Positions 8,653 through 18,607 of a stretch of 64,000 nt of DNA are shown in pieces; position 1 is the stretch's first letter; each line of letters begins with the position of its first letter. Under the pieces are notes generated by a model, which worked only from the letters and a program-made list of their open reading frames with translations, had not been told where the DNA came from and ran no database searches. The position numbers were made by a program, and so were the translations under genes. Origin of the DNA: Bacillota bacterium (GTDB lineage: Bacteria; Bacillota; Clostridia; Acetivibrionales; DTU013). Where the stretch lies: NCBI GenBank assembly GCA_023399355.1, contig JAEWQC010000276.1, positions 7,467-71,466 on the forward strand. The letters are read 5' to 3'.

Positions 8653-9771
8653 CTATGGGTTTCTTGTCAGTTGATTTATTTTTACCTTTGCACTTCTTGC
8701 ATAAGTGCTTGCCGGGTAGTCGTTTATCAATTTCTGAAACAATGCCACCGCACTTCGGGAATCCTGCAGAGTCTGGCAGCACCTTCCCATATAATACAGG
8801 GTGGCATCCATGCGATTGAATTGTGGGTAGTAAACCTGGACTTTCTCCAGTTTCTTGAGTGAATCCTGATACTTCCGGCTGTTGTAAAGCTTGTAGCCCT
8901 GGTCATAAGATACCTTTGCCGCCAGCGGCATCACTGTCTTACACAGTCCGTCGAATTTCACTTTCCCGGCATCTCTGAATTCAATCGTTTTCATCAGTAG
9001 AAGCATGTCCGCGGCGTTCTCATATTTTTTCGCAGACACCAGCGCATCGATATCATATAGTTTAATGACTGCCTTATAGTAGTCGGCCTGCTGCACTGCG
9101 CCATCCTTGTCCTTCTGCAGCAGATCGTATTTATCCTTCCATTGGGCCAGTTCCGCTTCATACGAAGCTTTGTCATTGTTTTGCACAGTACTTGCATCTG
9201 TTTGGTTTGGTTCAACCTTATCGGCCTCCTTATCCGGCAGAGAAAAGAAAATCACTGCCGACAAAAGTATACCGACAATCATACCGGCTCCTATCTTTAT
9301 TGCACTGCCCCAGGTATTCCGCCTGATCCTGAACATTGGCTCCGCCTCTTTAGGCGTCCTGACTCTTTTTAGAGGTTCTCCGGGCTGTTCGGCAGGTTTT
9401 TTTACGGACTTGCCTTTCTGAGGCTGGACCGAATCGCTTAATCCCATCCGCTGTATGAAATTCACGGCTAAAACACTGTTCGATTCAGCTCTCATGACCC
9501 TGTCGAACATTTCAGAGGCCTTTTCGTTCTCGCCAAGGTAACTGTAACAGATCCCAAGCAGATTCATTGCCTCATAAAATTGTGGATTCATGGAGGTGGC
9601 CTTTTTAAGCTCAATTACAGCAATATCTTCGCTGCCGGACTTGAGGCTTTCTATGGCTTTGTTGTAAAGGAATATAGAATTTCTGATATTGTCAGGTACC
9701 TGTTCTGCGCCGTGTGCAATATCTTCCAGATTGATTGCCTTGAAATTCTGGAGTTCCGCATTAAGATCCAT
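8653..9771 (-). CDS. Membrane-anchored tetratricopeptide repeat protein
   Basis: A 372-residue protein with TPR-like helices at about residues 30-110 and a charged linker. One transmembrane segment lies at about 157-178, followed by a coiled stretch. Further TPR units come near the C-terminus (YDQGYKLYNSRKYQDSLKKL and YYMGRCCQTLQDSRSAVALF), resembling YbgF/BamD-type repeats. The N-terminal basic segment suggests the first part is cytoplasmic and the C-terminal TPRs are outside. It lies 21 bp after folC, so it is probably cotranscribed. The function is unknown; a scaffold role is likely. Confidence 0.75.
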   Translation of the reverse strand: MDLNAELQNFKAINLEDIAHGAEQVPDNIRNSIFLYNKAIESLKSGSEDIAVIELKKATSMNPQFYEAMNLLGICYSYLGENEKASEMFDRVMRAESNSVLAVNFIQRMGLSDSVQPQKGKSVKKPAEQPGEPLKRVRTPKEAEPMFRIRRNTWGSAIKIGAGMIVGILLSAVIFFSLPDKEADKVEPNQTDASTVQNNDKASYEAELAQWKDKYDLLQKDKDGAVQQADYYKAVIKLYDIDALVSAKKYENAADMLLLMKTIEFRDAGKVKFDGLCKTVMPLAAKVSYDQGYKLYNSRKYQDSLKKLEKVQVYYPQFNRMDATLYYMGRCCQTLQDSRSAVALFQKLINDYPASTYARSAKVKINQLTRNP

Positions 9772-9792
9772 TCGTGAACCTCACCCCCAAAT

Positions 9793-11070
9793 CTATAGTC
9801 CAAAAGCACTCCGTACAGTGCCAATATAGTACAGTGACCCAAAAGCACAAATAACCTCATCGTTGGAAGCTGTCTTCATACAGATATCTACAGCACTTTT
9901 AATTGTATCACTAATTTGTACATTCTTACAATAGCGACCGGCTGCCTTTGCCAATTCTGATGCAGGCAGGGCTTTCGGGCTGTCCGTTGTGATGGCAAAA
10001 AGCCTCTTGCAGCCTGGCAGGACTGTTTTCATCATTGCAATATAATCCTTGTCACTAAGAACACCCATGATCAAAGTGACCGGCCTCCTTGGAAAATACT
10101 CCTCTAAAGCTTTCCTGAGTACAAAAGCCCCCTCAGCATTATGAGCACTGTCAATGATGACGATCGGCTTTCTGGAAAGAATCTCAAGCCTGCCCGGCCA
10201 TTTTGTGTTGAAGAGACCTCTTCTCAGCGCAGCTTCAGATATCCTGTAGCCCTTTCTTATCAGTTGCTCTGCTGCCATTATCGCTACAGCGGCATTATGG
10301 GTCTGATGGCTTCCAAGAAGACCGATCCGTAGCCCGTCATAGCTCCCATAGCTCATTATCTGGCCATCTGTTCCATATTCATGCAGCGAAAGACTGGAAA
10401 AATCAGTTTTATGGAGTGTTGCACCTCTTTCAGCGCATGCTTTTTCAAAGACCTGCTCCACCTCGGGATCCTGCCCGTAAAGGACAACATCCCCGCCGGA
10501 CTTGATGATCCCGGCTTTTTCAAATGCAATCTCCTGCAACGTGTTCCCAAGCCTGTCCATGTGATCGTAACTAATGGTCGTAATCACCGCAAGCTCGGGC
10601 GTATCTATGATATTTGTCGAATCAAACCTGCCTCCAAGTCCTACCTCGAGTACAACGATATCGCATTTCCTGCGATAGTAGTACTCGAACGCAATGGCGG
10701 TAACCAGTTCAAATTCCGTCGGATGGTTTTCTCCCATCTCGAGCATCCTGTCGGCGCACTTTTTTACAAAACCAGTAATGTCCGCCAGATCCTCTTCATT
10801 TATTTCATCGTTGCCTATCCGTATTCTTTCAGTGAAACGCTGGATGAATGGAGAGGTATATATTCCGGTCCTGTATCCGGCTTCAATAAGAATACTGCTT
10901 ATAAAAGCCACTGTAGAACCTTTTCCGTTCGTTCCTGCAATGTGCACGAATTTCAACTTCTTCTGCGGGTCTCCCATCAAATTCAGCAACATCCCGATAT
11001 TGTGAAGTCCAAGCTTGCTGCCGAATTTCAATGTCCCGTGTATATAATCCAATGCTTCGTCATAGTTCAT
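9793..11070 (-). CDS. folC: Folylpolyglutamate synthase / dihydrofolate synthase
   Basis: A 425-residue Mur-ligase-fold enzyme. The P-loop AGTNGKGST (about residues 45-53), the family signature around VVLEVGLGGRFDSTN and the C-terminal domain with DSAHNAEG are present. It adds glutamate to (dihydro)folates using ATP. The ATG lies 83 bp after the secA stop, preceded by AGGA, consistent with a secA-folC-TPR transcript. Confidence 0.95.
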   Translation of the reverse strand: MNYDEALDYIHGTLKFGSKLGLHNIGMLLNLMGDPQKKLKFVHIAGTNGKGSTVAFISSILIEAGYRTGIYTSPFIQRFTERIRIGNDEINEEDLADITGFVKKCADRMLEMGENHPTEFELVTAIAFEYYYRRKCDIVVLEVGLGGRFDSTNIIDTPELAVITTISYDHMDRLGNTLQEIAFEKAGIIKSGGDVVLYGQDPEVEQVFEKACAERGATLHKTDFSSLSLHEYGTDGQIMSYGSYDGLRIGLLGSHQTHNAAVAIMAAEQLIRKGYRISEAALRRGLFNTKWPGRLEILSRKPIVIIDSAHNAEGAFVLRKALEEYFPRRPVTLIMGVLSDKDYIAMMKTVLPGCKRLFAITTDSPKALPASELAKAAGRYCKNVQISDTIKSAVDICMKTASNDEVICAFGSLYYIGTVRSAFGL

Positions 11071-11153
11071 AATTCAATCCTGCTTTTGTAAGTTTATCTG
11101 CTGCCCGCCGCATTCTTGAAAGTACCGGGAGCAAGCTGCCGGCTCCGACAATA

Positions 11154-13901
11154 TCAGGCCTCGTTTGCTCCATGGCACTTCTTATACTTCTTTCCGCTTC
11201 CGCACGGACACAGGTCGTTCCTGCCGACCTTGTCGCTGCTGCGTGCCGCCTGTTTCTTCGGTTCTTCGTCGCCATGGCTGGCAGTAATCGGTTCGGCTAC
11301 TTTTTCACGTCTGGGCGCTTCATGCTCACGGTCAATACGAACATGCAGCAACATTTTCACTGAATCCTGCTGGATATTTCTGATCATTTCCTCAAACATG
11401 TCGAAGCCTTCAATCCTGTATTCGACGACCGGATCCCTCTGGGCATATCCCCTCATGCCGACACCATAACGGAGTTGATCCATTGCGTCTATATGATCCA
11501 TCCACTTTTCATCAACTACTCTGAGGAGAACGATTCTTTCAATCTCCCTCATCATTTCGGAGCCATTTTCTGCTTCCTTGTTCTCATAGGCCTGGTTGGC
11601 CGCTGTCAGCATTTTCTCCCGGAGATCTTCTTTTGAGTAGTTTTCCATCTCCTCCCGTGAAATGGAAAGCGCGCCCTTCGGCATGAAAATACTCTCGGCC
11701 TCCACCGCCATTGCCTCCCAATCCCAGAGATCCGGATGTGGACTATCCGAGCAGTAGGTCGCAACTACCCCATCTACAGTACCTTCCAGCATTTTCACAA
11801 AGGACTCTTTTAGATTCTCTCCGTTGAGTACCTGCTTGCGTTGCTTGTAAATGACTTCCCTCTGTTTATTCATGACATCGTCATACTGGAGGACTTGCTT
11901 TCTGATAGCGAAGTTCTTTCCCTCAACCCTGCGTTGTGCACTTTCGATCGCATTGGAAAGCATTCTGTGCTCGATCGGCTGATCTTCTTCCAGTCCGAGC
12001 GCATTTACCACATTCGTGAGTCTGTCCGACCCGAAAAGCCTCATTAGGTCATCTTCAAGCGAAATGTAGAAGCGGGAGGAACCCGGGTCTCCCTGACGGC
12101 CTGAACGACCTCTCAGCTGATTGTCAATACGTCTGGATTCATGGCGTTCGGTACCGATGATATGAAGGCCGCCTGCTTCAATAACCTTATTTCTCTCAAC
12201 ACTTATCTTCTTTTTGAATTCTTCGTCATACTGATTAAAAGCCGCCCTGACTTTTAAAATTTCTTCATCATCCGTATCATTATAGCTCGTGGATTCGCTG
12301 ATGAGTTCTTCCGAATAGCCCTGTTTCCGGAGTTCCTGCTTCGCCATGAACTCATCATTTCCACCGAGCACAATATCCGTACCACGACCCGCCATATTCG
12401 TTGCAATCGTCACCGCATTGAATTTACCGGCTTGTGCGATAATTTCAGCTTCCTTCTCATGGAACTTGGCATTCAACACCTGATGTGCAATACCGCGCTT
12501 TTTGAGCATACTGCTCAGAAACTCGGACTTCTCAATGGAGATGGTACCGATCAAGATCGGCTGTCCCACTTTGTGACGCTCCACGATTTCTTCTATGACA
12601 GCATTGAATTTCCCGACTTCGTTTTTGAAAACGCAATCCGGATGGTCAACCCTGATCATCGGCATGTTTGTTGGTATGACAATAACGTCCAGTTTATAGA
12701 TTGTCTGAAATTCCTGTTCTTCGGTCTGGGCTGTACCAGTCATGCCGGCCAGCTTGTCATACATTCTGAAATAATTCTGGAAGGTGATGGTTGCAAGCGT
12801 TTTGCTTTCCCTCTCGACCTTGACATTCTCTTTTGCCTCGATCGCCTGATGCAGACCGTCACTGTAGCGTCTTCCATACATCAGACGTCCTGTGAATTCA
12901 TCAACAATAATGACCTCTCCATCTTTAACGACATAGTCCTTGTCATTTTTCATCAAGCCATGCGCTTTAATAGCCTGGTTGATATGATGGGATATTGTCA
13001 GGTTTTCGGTATCGGACAGATTCTCCAGTCCGAAAAACTGCTCGGCTCTGGTGACGCCACGGGCAGTCAGCGCCGCCGAATGCGCCTTTTCATCCACGAT
13101 ATAGTCGGCATCGGCTTCATCTTCCTGCTGCTTGTCGTCAGTCTGGGTATAAACCTTCACCCTCAGCCTTGAAGCAAATGTATTCGCCTTTTTGTAAAGG
13201 TCGGTCGACTTGTCTCCTGCTCCTGAAATAATGAGAGGCGTTCTGGCTTCATCGACGAGAATACTGTCCACTTCATCGACGATGGCATAATGCAGTTCCC
13301 TCTGCACCATTTCTTCCTTATAGATGACCATGTTGTCCCTGAGGTAGTCAAACCCGAATTCATTATTTGTACCATAGGTTATATCGCAATTGTATGCCTC
13401 TCTTCGCTCCACATTATCCAGATCATGGACAATCAACCCTACAGTGAGGCCCAGAAAATTATAGATCTTGCCCATCCATTCGCTGTCACGCCGTGCCAGG
13501 TAGTCGTTGACCGTTACGACATGTACCCCCTTGCCTTCAAGAGCATTAAGGTATACAGGGAGCGTTGCCATCAACGTTTTGCCCTCGCCTGTTTTCATTT
13601 CGGAGATTCTGCCCTGATGCAATACAATGCCGCCAATCAGTTGAACGTTAAAATGTCTTTTTCCAAGAACCCTGCACGAAGCCTCCCGCACTACTGCAAA
13701 CGCTTCAGGAAGTATATCGTTCAGGGTCTCGCCCTCTTCCAGCCTCTTTTTGAATTCCGGTGTCTTTGCCTTAAGCTGCTCATCTGACAACGGCTTTATT
13801 TTAGGCTCCATCTCTTCTATTTCATCCACAATGGGCATAATTCTTTTTAACTCTCTATCGCTATAGGAGCCTATCACCTTTTCAATAATACTCTTTACCA
13901 T
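11154..13901 (-). CDS. secA: Preprotein translocase ATPase SecA
   Basis: A 915-residue full-length SecA. Walker A (TGEGKTLMA), the DEAD-like segment DEVDSIL, the helicase motif region GRSGRQGD and a C-terminal zinc motif (CPCGSGKKYKKCHG) are intact. It drives secretion of signal-peptide proteins through SecYEG. The start MVKSIIEKVIGSYSDRE is standard. Two long reading frames on the opposite strand (for example 12432-13172) are shadows. Confidence 0.98.
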   Translation of the reverse strand: MVKSIIEKVIGSYSDRELKRIMPIVDEIEEMEPKIKPLSDEQLKAKTPEFKKRLEEGETLNDILPEAFAVVREASCRVLGKRHFNVQLIGGIVLHQGRISEMKTGEGKTLMATLPVYLNALEGKGVHVVTVNDYLARRDSEWMGKIYNFLGLTVGLIVHDLDNVERREAYNCDITYGTNNEFGFDYLRDNMVIYKEEMVQRELHYAIVDEVDSILVDEARTPLIISGAGDKSTDLYKKANTFASRLRVKVYTQTDDKQQEDEADADYIVDEKAHSAALTARGVTRAEQFFGLENLSDTENLTISHHINQAIKAHGLMKNDKDYVVKDGEVIIVDEFTGRLMYGRRYSDGLHQAIEAKENVKVERESKTLATITFQNYFRMYDKLAGMTGTAQTEEQEFQTIYKLDVIVIPTNMPMIRVDHPDCVFKNEVGKFNAVIEEIVERHKVGQPILIGTISIEKSEFLSSMLKKRGIAHQVLNAKFHEKEAEIIAQAGKFNAVTIATNMAGRGTDIVLGGNDEFMAKQELRKQGYSEELISESTSYNDTDDEEILKVRAAFNQYDEEFKKKISVERNKVIEAGGLHIIGTERHESRRIDNQLRGRSGRQGDPGSSRFYISLEDDLMRLFGSDRLTNVVNALGLEEDQPIEHRMLSNAIESAQRRVEGKNFAIRKQVLQYDDVMNKQREVIYKQRKQVLNGENLKESFVKMLEGTVDGVVATYCSDSPHPDLWDWEAMAVEAESIFMPKGALSISREEMENYSKEDLREKMLTAANQAYENKEAENGSEMMREIERIVLLRVVDEKWMDHIDAMDQLRYGVGMRGYAQRDPVVEYRIEGFDMFEEMIRNIQQDSVKMLLHVRIDREHEAPRREKVAEPITASHGDEEPKKQAARSSDKVGRNDLCPCGSGKKYKKCHGANEA

Positions 13902-13946
13902 AAAATACCTCCATATAATGTGTTTTTACAAGTTCTCAGTGTAGCT

Positions 13947-14330
13947 TTAACATGGAGGAGAGATATCAGAACCGCATGAAAAAATCTCACCTTTGCAGGA
14001 TGAATTCAAGCACTGTTCCGATGTTCCGAGCTGTTCATTCCGGCTGTTTTCCAGGCTGTCCGGCGTAATCCAGCCCGTCTGGCTGTCATGCCTGACTGAT
14101 TGGATCATTTCCTGTATAGCAATAGCAGTCTCACTGGAATTGCATAAAAGCGCACTGTCTTTTTTCGCATCAGAAAAATCAGCCTGCTTTTCTGCATACG
14201 CAACAGCGGCATTATAAAAGCCAAGAAGTATATCTGCCGATATGGCAATGTTTTGATCGATCTGAACGCCGACACCTTTTGATGCCAGTGTCGACAATAT
14301 CAGAAATCCTATTACAAGACTCCTGAACAC
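13947..14330 (-). CDS. Small exported hypothetical protein downstream of yerC
   Basis: A 127-residue protein with a hydrophobic N-terminal segment (about residues 1-18, starting at GTG with AAAGGAAG upstream), so it is probably secreted or membrane-anchored. It has no motif I recognise. Four cysteines lie in the C-terminal third. It starts 2 bp after the yerC stop codon, so the two are almost certainly cotranscribed. Confidence 0.6.
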   Translation of the reverse strand: MFRSLVIGFLILSTLASKGVGVQIDQNIAISADILLGFYNAAVAYAEKQADFSDAKKDSALLCNSSETAIAIQEMIQSVRHDSQTGWITPDSLENSRNEQLGTSEQCLNSSCKGEIFSCGSDISPPC

Positions 14331-14332
14331 TA

Positions 14333-14629
14333 CTATCTTCCTTTCTCTTCAAGCCGTTCAAGCACTGTTTTATAACCATCCGCGCCATAATTGAGGCATC
14401 TGTTCACCCTGCTGATGGTCGCAGTACTTGCACCCGTTTTCTCACTGATGTCCATATAAGTATACCCTGATTTGAGCATCTTGGCCACTTCCAGTCTTTG
14501 GGCCATGGCTTTAATCTCAGAGACCGTGCAGATATCCTCAAAGAAATTATAACACTCTTCAGTATTTTCCAAAAGAAGTATCGCTTCAAATAAGCCATCC
14601 GTCAATTGATCCTGTATTTTGGAATTCAT
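14333..14629 (-). CDS. yerC: YerC/YecD-type TrpR-superfamily regulator
   Basis: A 98-residue protein with the Trp-repressor-like helix-turn-helix: the MAQRLEVAKMLKSGYTYMDI region, then TGASTATISRVNRCL as recognition helix. The length matches the YerC/YecD family, whose regulon is poorly known. A GGAG motif precedes the ATG. It is divergent from the GNAT-like gene at 14824, the two sharing a 194-bp promoter region. Confidence 0.88.
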   Translation of the reverse strand: MNSKIQDQLTDGLFEAILLLENTEECYNFFEDICTVSEIKAMAQRLEVAKMLKSGYTYMDISEKTGASTATISRVNRCLNYGADGYKTVLERLEEKGR

Positions 14630-14784
14630 GCAAGGCTCACTCCAATAATTTATTCCCTATTGCAAATTTTTTTGCAATATATAACTTCACACTTTAATAC
14701 GGTAAAATATTAAAATGCATTATGAGACTACAATACCAGCTTTTTTTGCCATAGTCAATATTAGCAAACATGCGGTATCCATGA

Positions 14785-14790
14785 TATAAT
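14785..14790 (+). promoter_or_regulatory. Probable -10 box of the GNAT-like gene
   Basis: TATAAT at 14785-14790 lies 34 bp upstream of the ATG, with a weak -35 near 14761. GGAGG at 14810-14814 is the ribosome binding site. Confidence 0.5.
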
Positions 14791-14823
14791 GGTAAGGGGT
14801 CACATCTCTGGAGGTATTTATTG

Positions 14824-15951
14824 ATGAAGCTCGAGATTAGAAAAGTGGTTTCTAAAGCGGAAATGAAACAGTTTCTGACACTGCCATGGAAAATATACAA
14901 AAATGATAAGAATTGGGTTCCTCCAATGATCAATGACATGAAAGCTTCTTTGGATCCACATCGCAACCCTGCTCTGCAGAAGATAGAACACGAGATGTTT
15001 CTTGCACTGTCCGACGGAAAGCCGGTCGGTAGAATCTATGCCGGTATGGACATGAATCTGAACCGCAAAAAAAATATGAATATGGCATTTTTTTCGCAAT
15101 TTGAATGCATTAATGACTTCGATGCCGCCAAGCTTCTTTTTGATACGGCTTTCGGCTGGGCAAGACAAAACGGCGCGGATTTTGTCTCCGGTCCCACAGC
15201 TATAACAGGCACAGATGGCGACGAAAACAAAGGCCTGCTGATCAATTGCTTCGACAGGCCGCCGGTCCTCATGAATTCATACAACCCTTCCTATTATATG
15301 GACTTGATGACGAAATACGGTTTTGCAAAAGATTATGACGTTTTCGCCTATTACCTGAGTCCGGAAAACATGTTTAAGAAAGATCCTACAAAAGTTATTG
15401 ATTATGCGCAGAAGCGCTATGGCTTCAGAGTCGATCCAATCAATATCAGGGATATGGGAAATGAAATCAAAGCGCTTAAACACGTAATGGATAAAGCCAT
15501 GCCCGAAGAATGGCCCGACCTTGTTCCGCCAACCCTTGAAGAGGTCGGTGAAATGGCTGAAAAGCTCATTGGAATGGCCGACCCGGATCTGGTACCCATC
15601 GCCCGCTGCGGCGACGAAGCAATCGGTTTTGGAATCGCACTGCCGGATTACAATCAGGTGCTCCTCCATCTCAACGGAAGAATCACACCACTCTCCGCCC
15701 TTAAATACATCTGGTACAAGCGCAGGATAAAAAGCGCAAGAATGTTTGCAATGTTTGTCGTTCCTGAATTCAGAAACAAGGGCGTATCCTTTGCCATCTA
15801 TCATTTTACGTTCAACAACGGCCTGAAAAAAGGCTACACCTGGGGCGAGGGTTCCACGATCGGAGAGACGAACCTCAGGATGCGAGCGGATATAGAAGGC
15901 ACCGGCGCGATCCATTACAAAACTTACAGGATCTATAAAAAGGAGCTCTGA
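14824..15951 (+). CDS. GNAT-like acyltransferase family protein
   Basis: A 375-residue protein. The N-terminal MKLEIRKVVSKAEMKQFLTLPW and the C-terminal part around FAMFVVPEFRNKGVSFAIYH (acyl-CoA-binding-like beta-bulge) resemble the two halves of a GNAT fold. Homologues of this length are common hypothetical proteins in Firmicutes. The substrate is unknown. The ATG at 14824 is chosen over the adjoining TTG at 14821 because GGAGG lies 9 nt upstream of it. Confidence 0.65.
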   Translation: MKLEIRKVVSKAEMKQFLTLPWKIYKNDKNWVPPMINDMKASLDPHRNPALQKIEHEMFLALSDGKPVGRIYAGMDMNLNRKKNMNMAFFSQFECINDFDAAKLLFDTAFGWARQNGADFVSGPTAITGTDGDENKGLLINCFDRPPVLMNSYNPSYYMDLMTKYGFAKDYDVFAYYLSPENMFKKDPTKVIDYAQKRYGFRVDPINIRDMGNEIKALKHVMDKAMPEEWPDLVPPTLEEVGEMAEKLIGMADPDLVPIARCGDEAIGFGIALPDYNQVLLHLNGRITPLSALKYIWYKRRIKSARMFAMFVVPEFRNKGVSFAIYHFTFNNGLKKGYTWGEGSTIGETNLRMRADIEGTGAIHYKTYRIYKKEL

Positions 15952-15962
15952 TAAAGAGCTCC
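15937..15962 (-). terminator. Terminator of the solute-binding fusion gene
   Basis: GGAGCTC and GAGCTCC form a 7-bp stem. On the minus strand it is followed by five T. It begins about 50 nt after the stop at 16011 and overlaps the end of the converging GNAT-like gene. Confidence 0.7.
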
Positions 15963-16010
15963 CGTTGCGGCTTTCGTTTGGAGAAGCAAACCCCTGCTTT
16001 GCTCACAGCC

Positions 16011-18251
16011 CTATTCATTAAGAGAAGTAGCTGCTTTATTCTGAATAGCCTTCGCAGTCTCCTCGGCGGACTTTTTCCCAGAAAAGAAATCATTGACCTC
16101 CGCAGAAACAATTTTGCCGATCTTCCCATCATCATATTGATATTCGCCAACATCGGATAATAATCTATTAATGGAATCAATATCCGTCTGCGGCATTGAT
16201 AATGTATCAACGCTGAATTTCGCACTTACCTTAAGAGCTTCATTATTAATCGGAAAGCCGTTCTGCAATTCCGGGGAAGACTGCATTTTCTTTGATAGCA
16301 GTACTTTCATGAATTCCCAGGATTCCTCCTGAAATTTGGAGTTCCTGTTTATTGCAAACATATTACCGAGATCAAATTTGATTTTCCGGGATCCGGCTGC
16401 ATTGTCCAAAGGCATGCGAAACACATACACATCTCCGGAGAATACCGATTCCTTGAAGTATTTGGTCATAGCATAACTGGAAGAACCGGCAATGTTGAAC
16501 ACAATGCCTCCTCTGGACGACATATCTGCAATTTGCTGCCAGTCATCCGCCTTAAAGAATAATTTCTTATCATTGAAGTCTTTGCATGTATGAAGCAAAC
16601 TGATAAAATCCTTATTGTCAAAGCTGGCTGTTTTTTTATCCAAATCGACGTATTTGCTGATGGTGCTGTCGAACAAATAGGAAAATATCCCGTCTCCTCT
16701 TCCAGCCATCGCATATTGATCAATTGTACCATCGTTATTTGTATCCTTTGTGACTTTCTGCGCTATTTGGATAAAATCCTCCCAGGTCCAGTTCGTGTCA
16801 TCTATTTTGATTTTATCTTTGTCCAGAATTGATTTATTGGCAATCAGCATTTCGAACTGGTAGTTAATAGGAATTGCATACAATCCGCCTTTATATTTTA
16901 GGGCGTCAAGGATATTGGTGTTCAGTTCCGCTTTGTTGAATCCGGTATCCTTCTCCATCAGATCACTGAGATTTGCAAACACTTTCTTATCTATATATTT
17001 TCGATACGGCAGCCCTGCAAAATAGACGATGTCGGGCCCCTTGCCCGTCATCAGCTCGGTATTGAGTGTCTTGACAAATTCTTCTTCTCTTTTCCGTGCT
17101 TCTTCAACAGTGTCTCCGCCTCCATAATAAGCCGCCTTATAATCCTTTACATTAATTTCGATATCCGGGTGTTCGCTCTGGAATGCAGAGACTGCCGACT
17201 CCAGCCACCTGTCAGAGAAATGTGCAGCCAGGGTAATTACCTTTTTTTCTGCAGGCTTCGTCTGAGTGGTTACGGAACTATCCGTCCGGGATTTTCCGTC
17301 TACGGTTTCGAACTTTTTAACTTTTACAGTGTTCTCATCACAAATCAGGAAATACAGGCTCCCGGATGACTCCACACCCAACCCGTTGATATAAGTTCTG
17401 TCCTTTATCAGGTTGTACTTCATAAATTCCAATATCGTACCGAGTAAATTACCATTGGCGTCATACTTGTCCACACCTTTGTCAGTAACCGCATAAATGC
17501 ATTTATCCAGTCTGTTATAGCATATTGAATGTATGTAAATACCAACATCCAGTTCTTTCTTCCATATTGCCTTCCCTGTTTTTGAATCCATGCATGCAAT
17601 AAAAGATTTTACACCGTCAGTGCCTGTTGATCCGGCAATAATATGATCCTTTTCATCGATATCGAGAAACCCGTATACCCCGGAGATAGGATTTTTTAAT
17701 GCTTTTCCGTTTTCATCAATCAGTTCAGGACTCTCATTATTCTTGACAAGATAGATCTTCCCTTCGGAATCAATCGACATATCCTGAATATATATATTTT
17801 CGTCCTTTTGCATGACGACCTTTCCCAGTTCAATGCTCTTCAGTTTTTCGCCTTTGGAATTGTAAACCAGCAATTGTCTGGTGTTTTCGGTTACTTTATA
17901 GGTTTTTTCGTCTGAAACGATCTCTTGAACAAGTATCCAGAGATTATCGTCTGAATCCATTGCAAACACCTGTCCGTTGCCACTAAAGCCGCATTTTATT
18001 TCATTTACAGCCTTGCCGTCGGCATCAACAACAATGTATTTGTTTGTTCCGTCGCCGCTATCATACAGGACCAACTGGTTTTTCGAATTCATTTTAATAC
18101 TGTTGATGGATTTCAGCCCAAGACTCTCCGAGATATCTTTAACAATATAATCCGGCGCTGCGGCATTCGCAGTTTTAGCAGTGTTATCCGTACAAGCTGA
18201 TTGGCTGAATAATAATATTGCGATGATTAAACATAAGAATACTCTTCTCAT
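16011..18251 (-). CDS. Lipoprotein fusing a beta-propeller-like domain to an ABC solute-binding domain
   Basis: A 746-residue lipoprotein (lipobox FSQSAC, Cys20). Residues about 35-330 are blade-like repeats with Asp/Gly turns and phrases such as DSDDNLWILV and DSEGKIYLV, typical of NHL/SMP-30-like propellers. From about residue 345 (KVITLAAHF) the protein is a family 1 extracellular solute-binding domain, with phrases such as GKGPDIVYF and YKGGLYAIPINYQ. The second half would bind a sugar or oligosaccharide outside the cell. No permease or ATPase genes are adjacent, so it may act as a sensor or use a remote transporter. Confidence 0.8.
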   Translation of the reverse strand: MRRVFLCLIIAILLFSQSACTDNTAKTANAAAPDYIVKDISESLGLKSINSIKMNSKNQLVLYDSGDGTNKYIVVDADGKAVNEIKCGFSGNGQVFAMDSDDNLWILVQEIVSDEKTYKVTENTRQLLVYNSKGEKLKSIELGKVVMQKDENIYIQDMSIDSEGKIYLVKNNESPELIDENGKALKNPISGVYGFLDIDEKDHIIAGSTGTDGVKSFIACMDSKTGKAIWKKELDVGIYIHSICYNRLDKCIYAVTDKGVDKYDANGNLLGTILEFMKYNLIKDRTYINGLGVESSGSLYFLICDENTVKVKKFETVDGKSRTDSSVTTQTKPAEKKVITLAAHFSDRWLESAVSAFQSEHPDIEINVKDYKAAYYGGGDTVEEARKREEEFVKTLNTELMTGKGPDIVYFAGLPYRKYIDKKVFANLSDLMEKDTGFNKAELNTNILDALKYKGGLYAIPINYQFEMLIANKSILDKDKIKIDDTNWTWEDFIQIAQKVTKDTNNDGTIDQYAMAGRGDGIFSYLFDSTISKYVDLDKKTASFDNKDFISLLHTCKDFNDKKLFFKADDWQQIADMSSRGGIVFNIAGSSSYAMTKYFKESVFSGDVYVFRMPLDNAAGSRKIKFDLGNMFAINRNSKFQEESWEFMKVLLSKKMQSSPELQNGFPINNEALKVSAKFSVDTLSMPQTDIDSINRLLSDVGEYQYDDGKIGKIVSAEVNDFFSGKKSAEETAKAIQNKAATSLNE

Positions 18252-18498
18252 TATCCGGACCTACCTTTCATTAATCAAATCAGGTGACAGGAACATTAAC
18301 CGTAATCGATGCATGTATCTCGGCCCATGCTTTCATATAGAGCAAATATACAATACAATCATATAATATTTGGGTTGGAATTAAAAGAGAGATATAATAA
18401 ACTTAAAAGGCTCCCGTTAAGGAAACCCTGTATAGTTAAAAGTAAACCTTCTAAATACCATTCAAAAATAAAATTTCCGGAATCAAATGGTAATCCGT

Positions 18499-18534
18499 AA
18501 AAAAATCCTCAGAACCACAACGATTCTAAGGATT
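18499..18534 (-). terminator. Terminator-like hairpin beside a tRNA fragment
   Basis: AATCCTCAGAA and TTCTAAGGATT pair at 10 of 11 positions. On the minus strand seven T follow. The same hairpin design occurs at 26650-26682, again beside a tRNA 3' fragment. Confidence 0.65.
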
Positions 18535-18544
18535 CGACTTTCTG

Positions 18545-18585
18545 GAACCGGTGAGGGGAATTGAACCTCCAACCACCGGTTGATG
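18545..18585 (-). pseudogene. tRNA 3'-end fragment
   Basis: Read on the minus strand the segment ends in a T-loop (GGTTCAATTCC), an acceptor-like 3' half and TTCCA. No D-arm or anticodon arm can be found upstream; instead the 42-bp repeats begin. It looks like an integration scar or decayed tRNA. It resembles but does not equal the fragments at 26691 and 28375. Confidence 0.55.
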
Positions 18586-18607
18586 GAGGTACAGTCGGCA
18601 TTCCCAA

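Noticed and set aside
11060..11172. Short minus-strand ORF bridging the secA end and folC start
   Set aside because: It overlaps the end of secA and the start of folC, has no distinct ribosome binding site and no recognisable motif. It could be real but I cannot support it.
12432..13172. 246-codon plus-strand ORF inside secA
   Set aside because: Shadow of secA on the opposite strand; no independent motif or ribosome binding site.
15277..15915. 212-codon minus-strand ORF opposite the GNAT-like gene
   Set aside because: Antisense shadow. The plus-strand frame has a GGAGG site, a promoter and a protein-like sequence.
18545..18585. Complete tRNA gene
   Set aside because: Only the T-arm and acceptor 3' half can be found; the T-stem has a mismatch and no anticodon arm is present.
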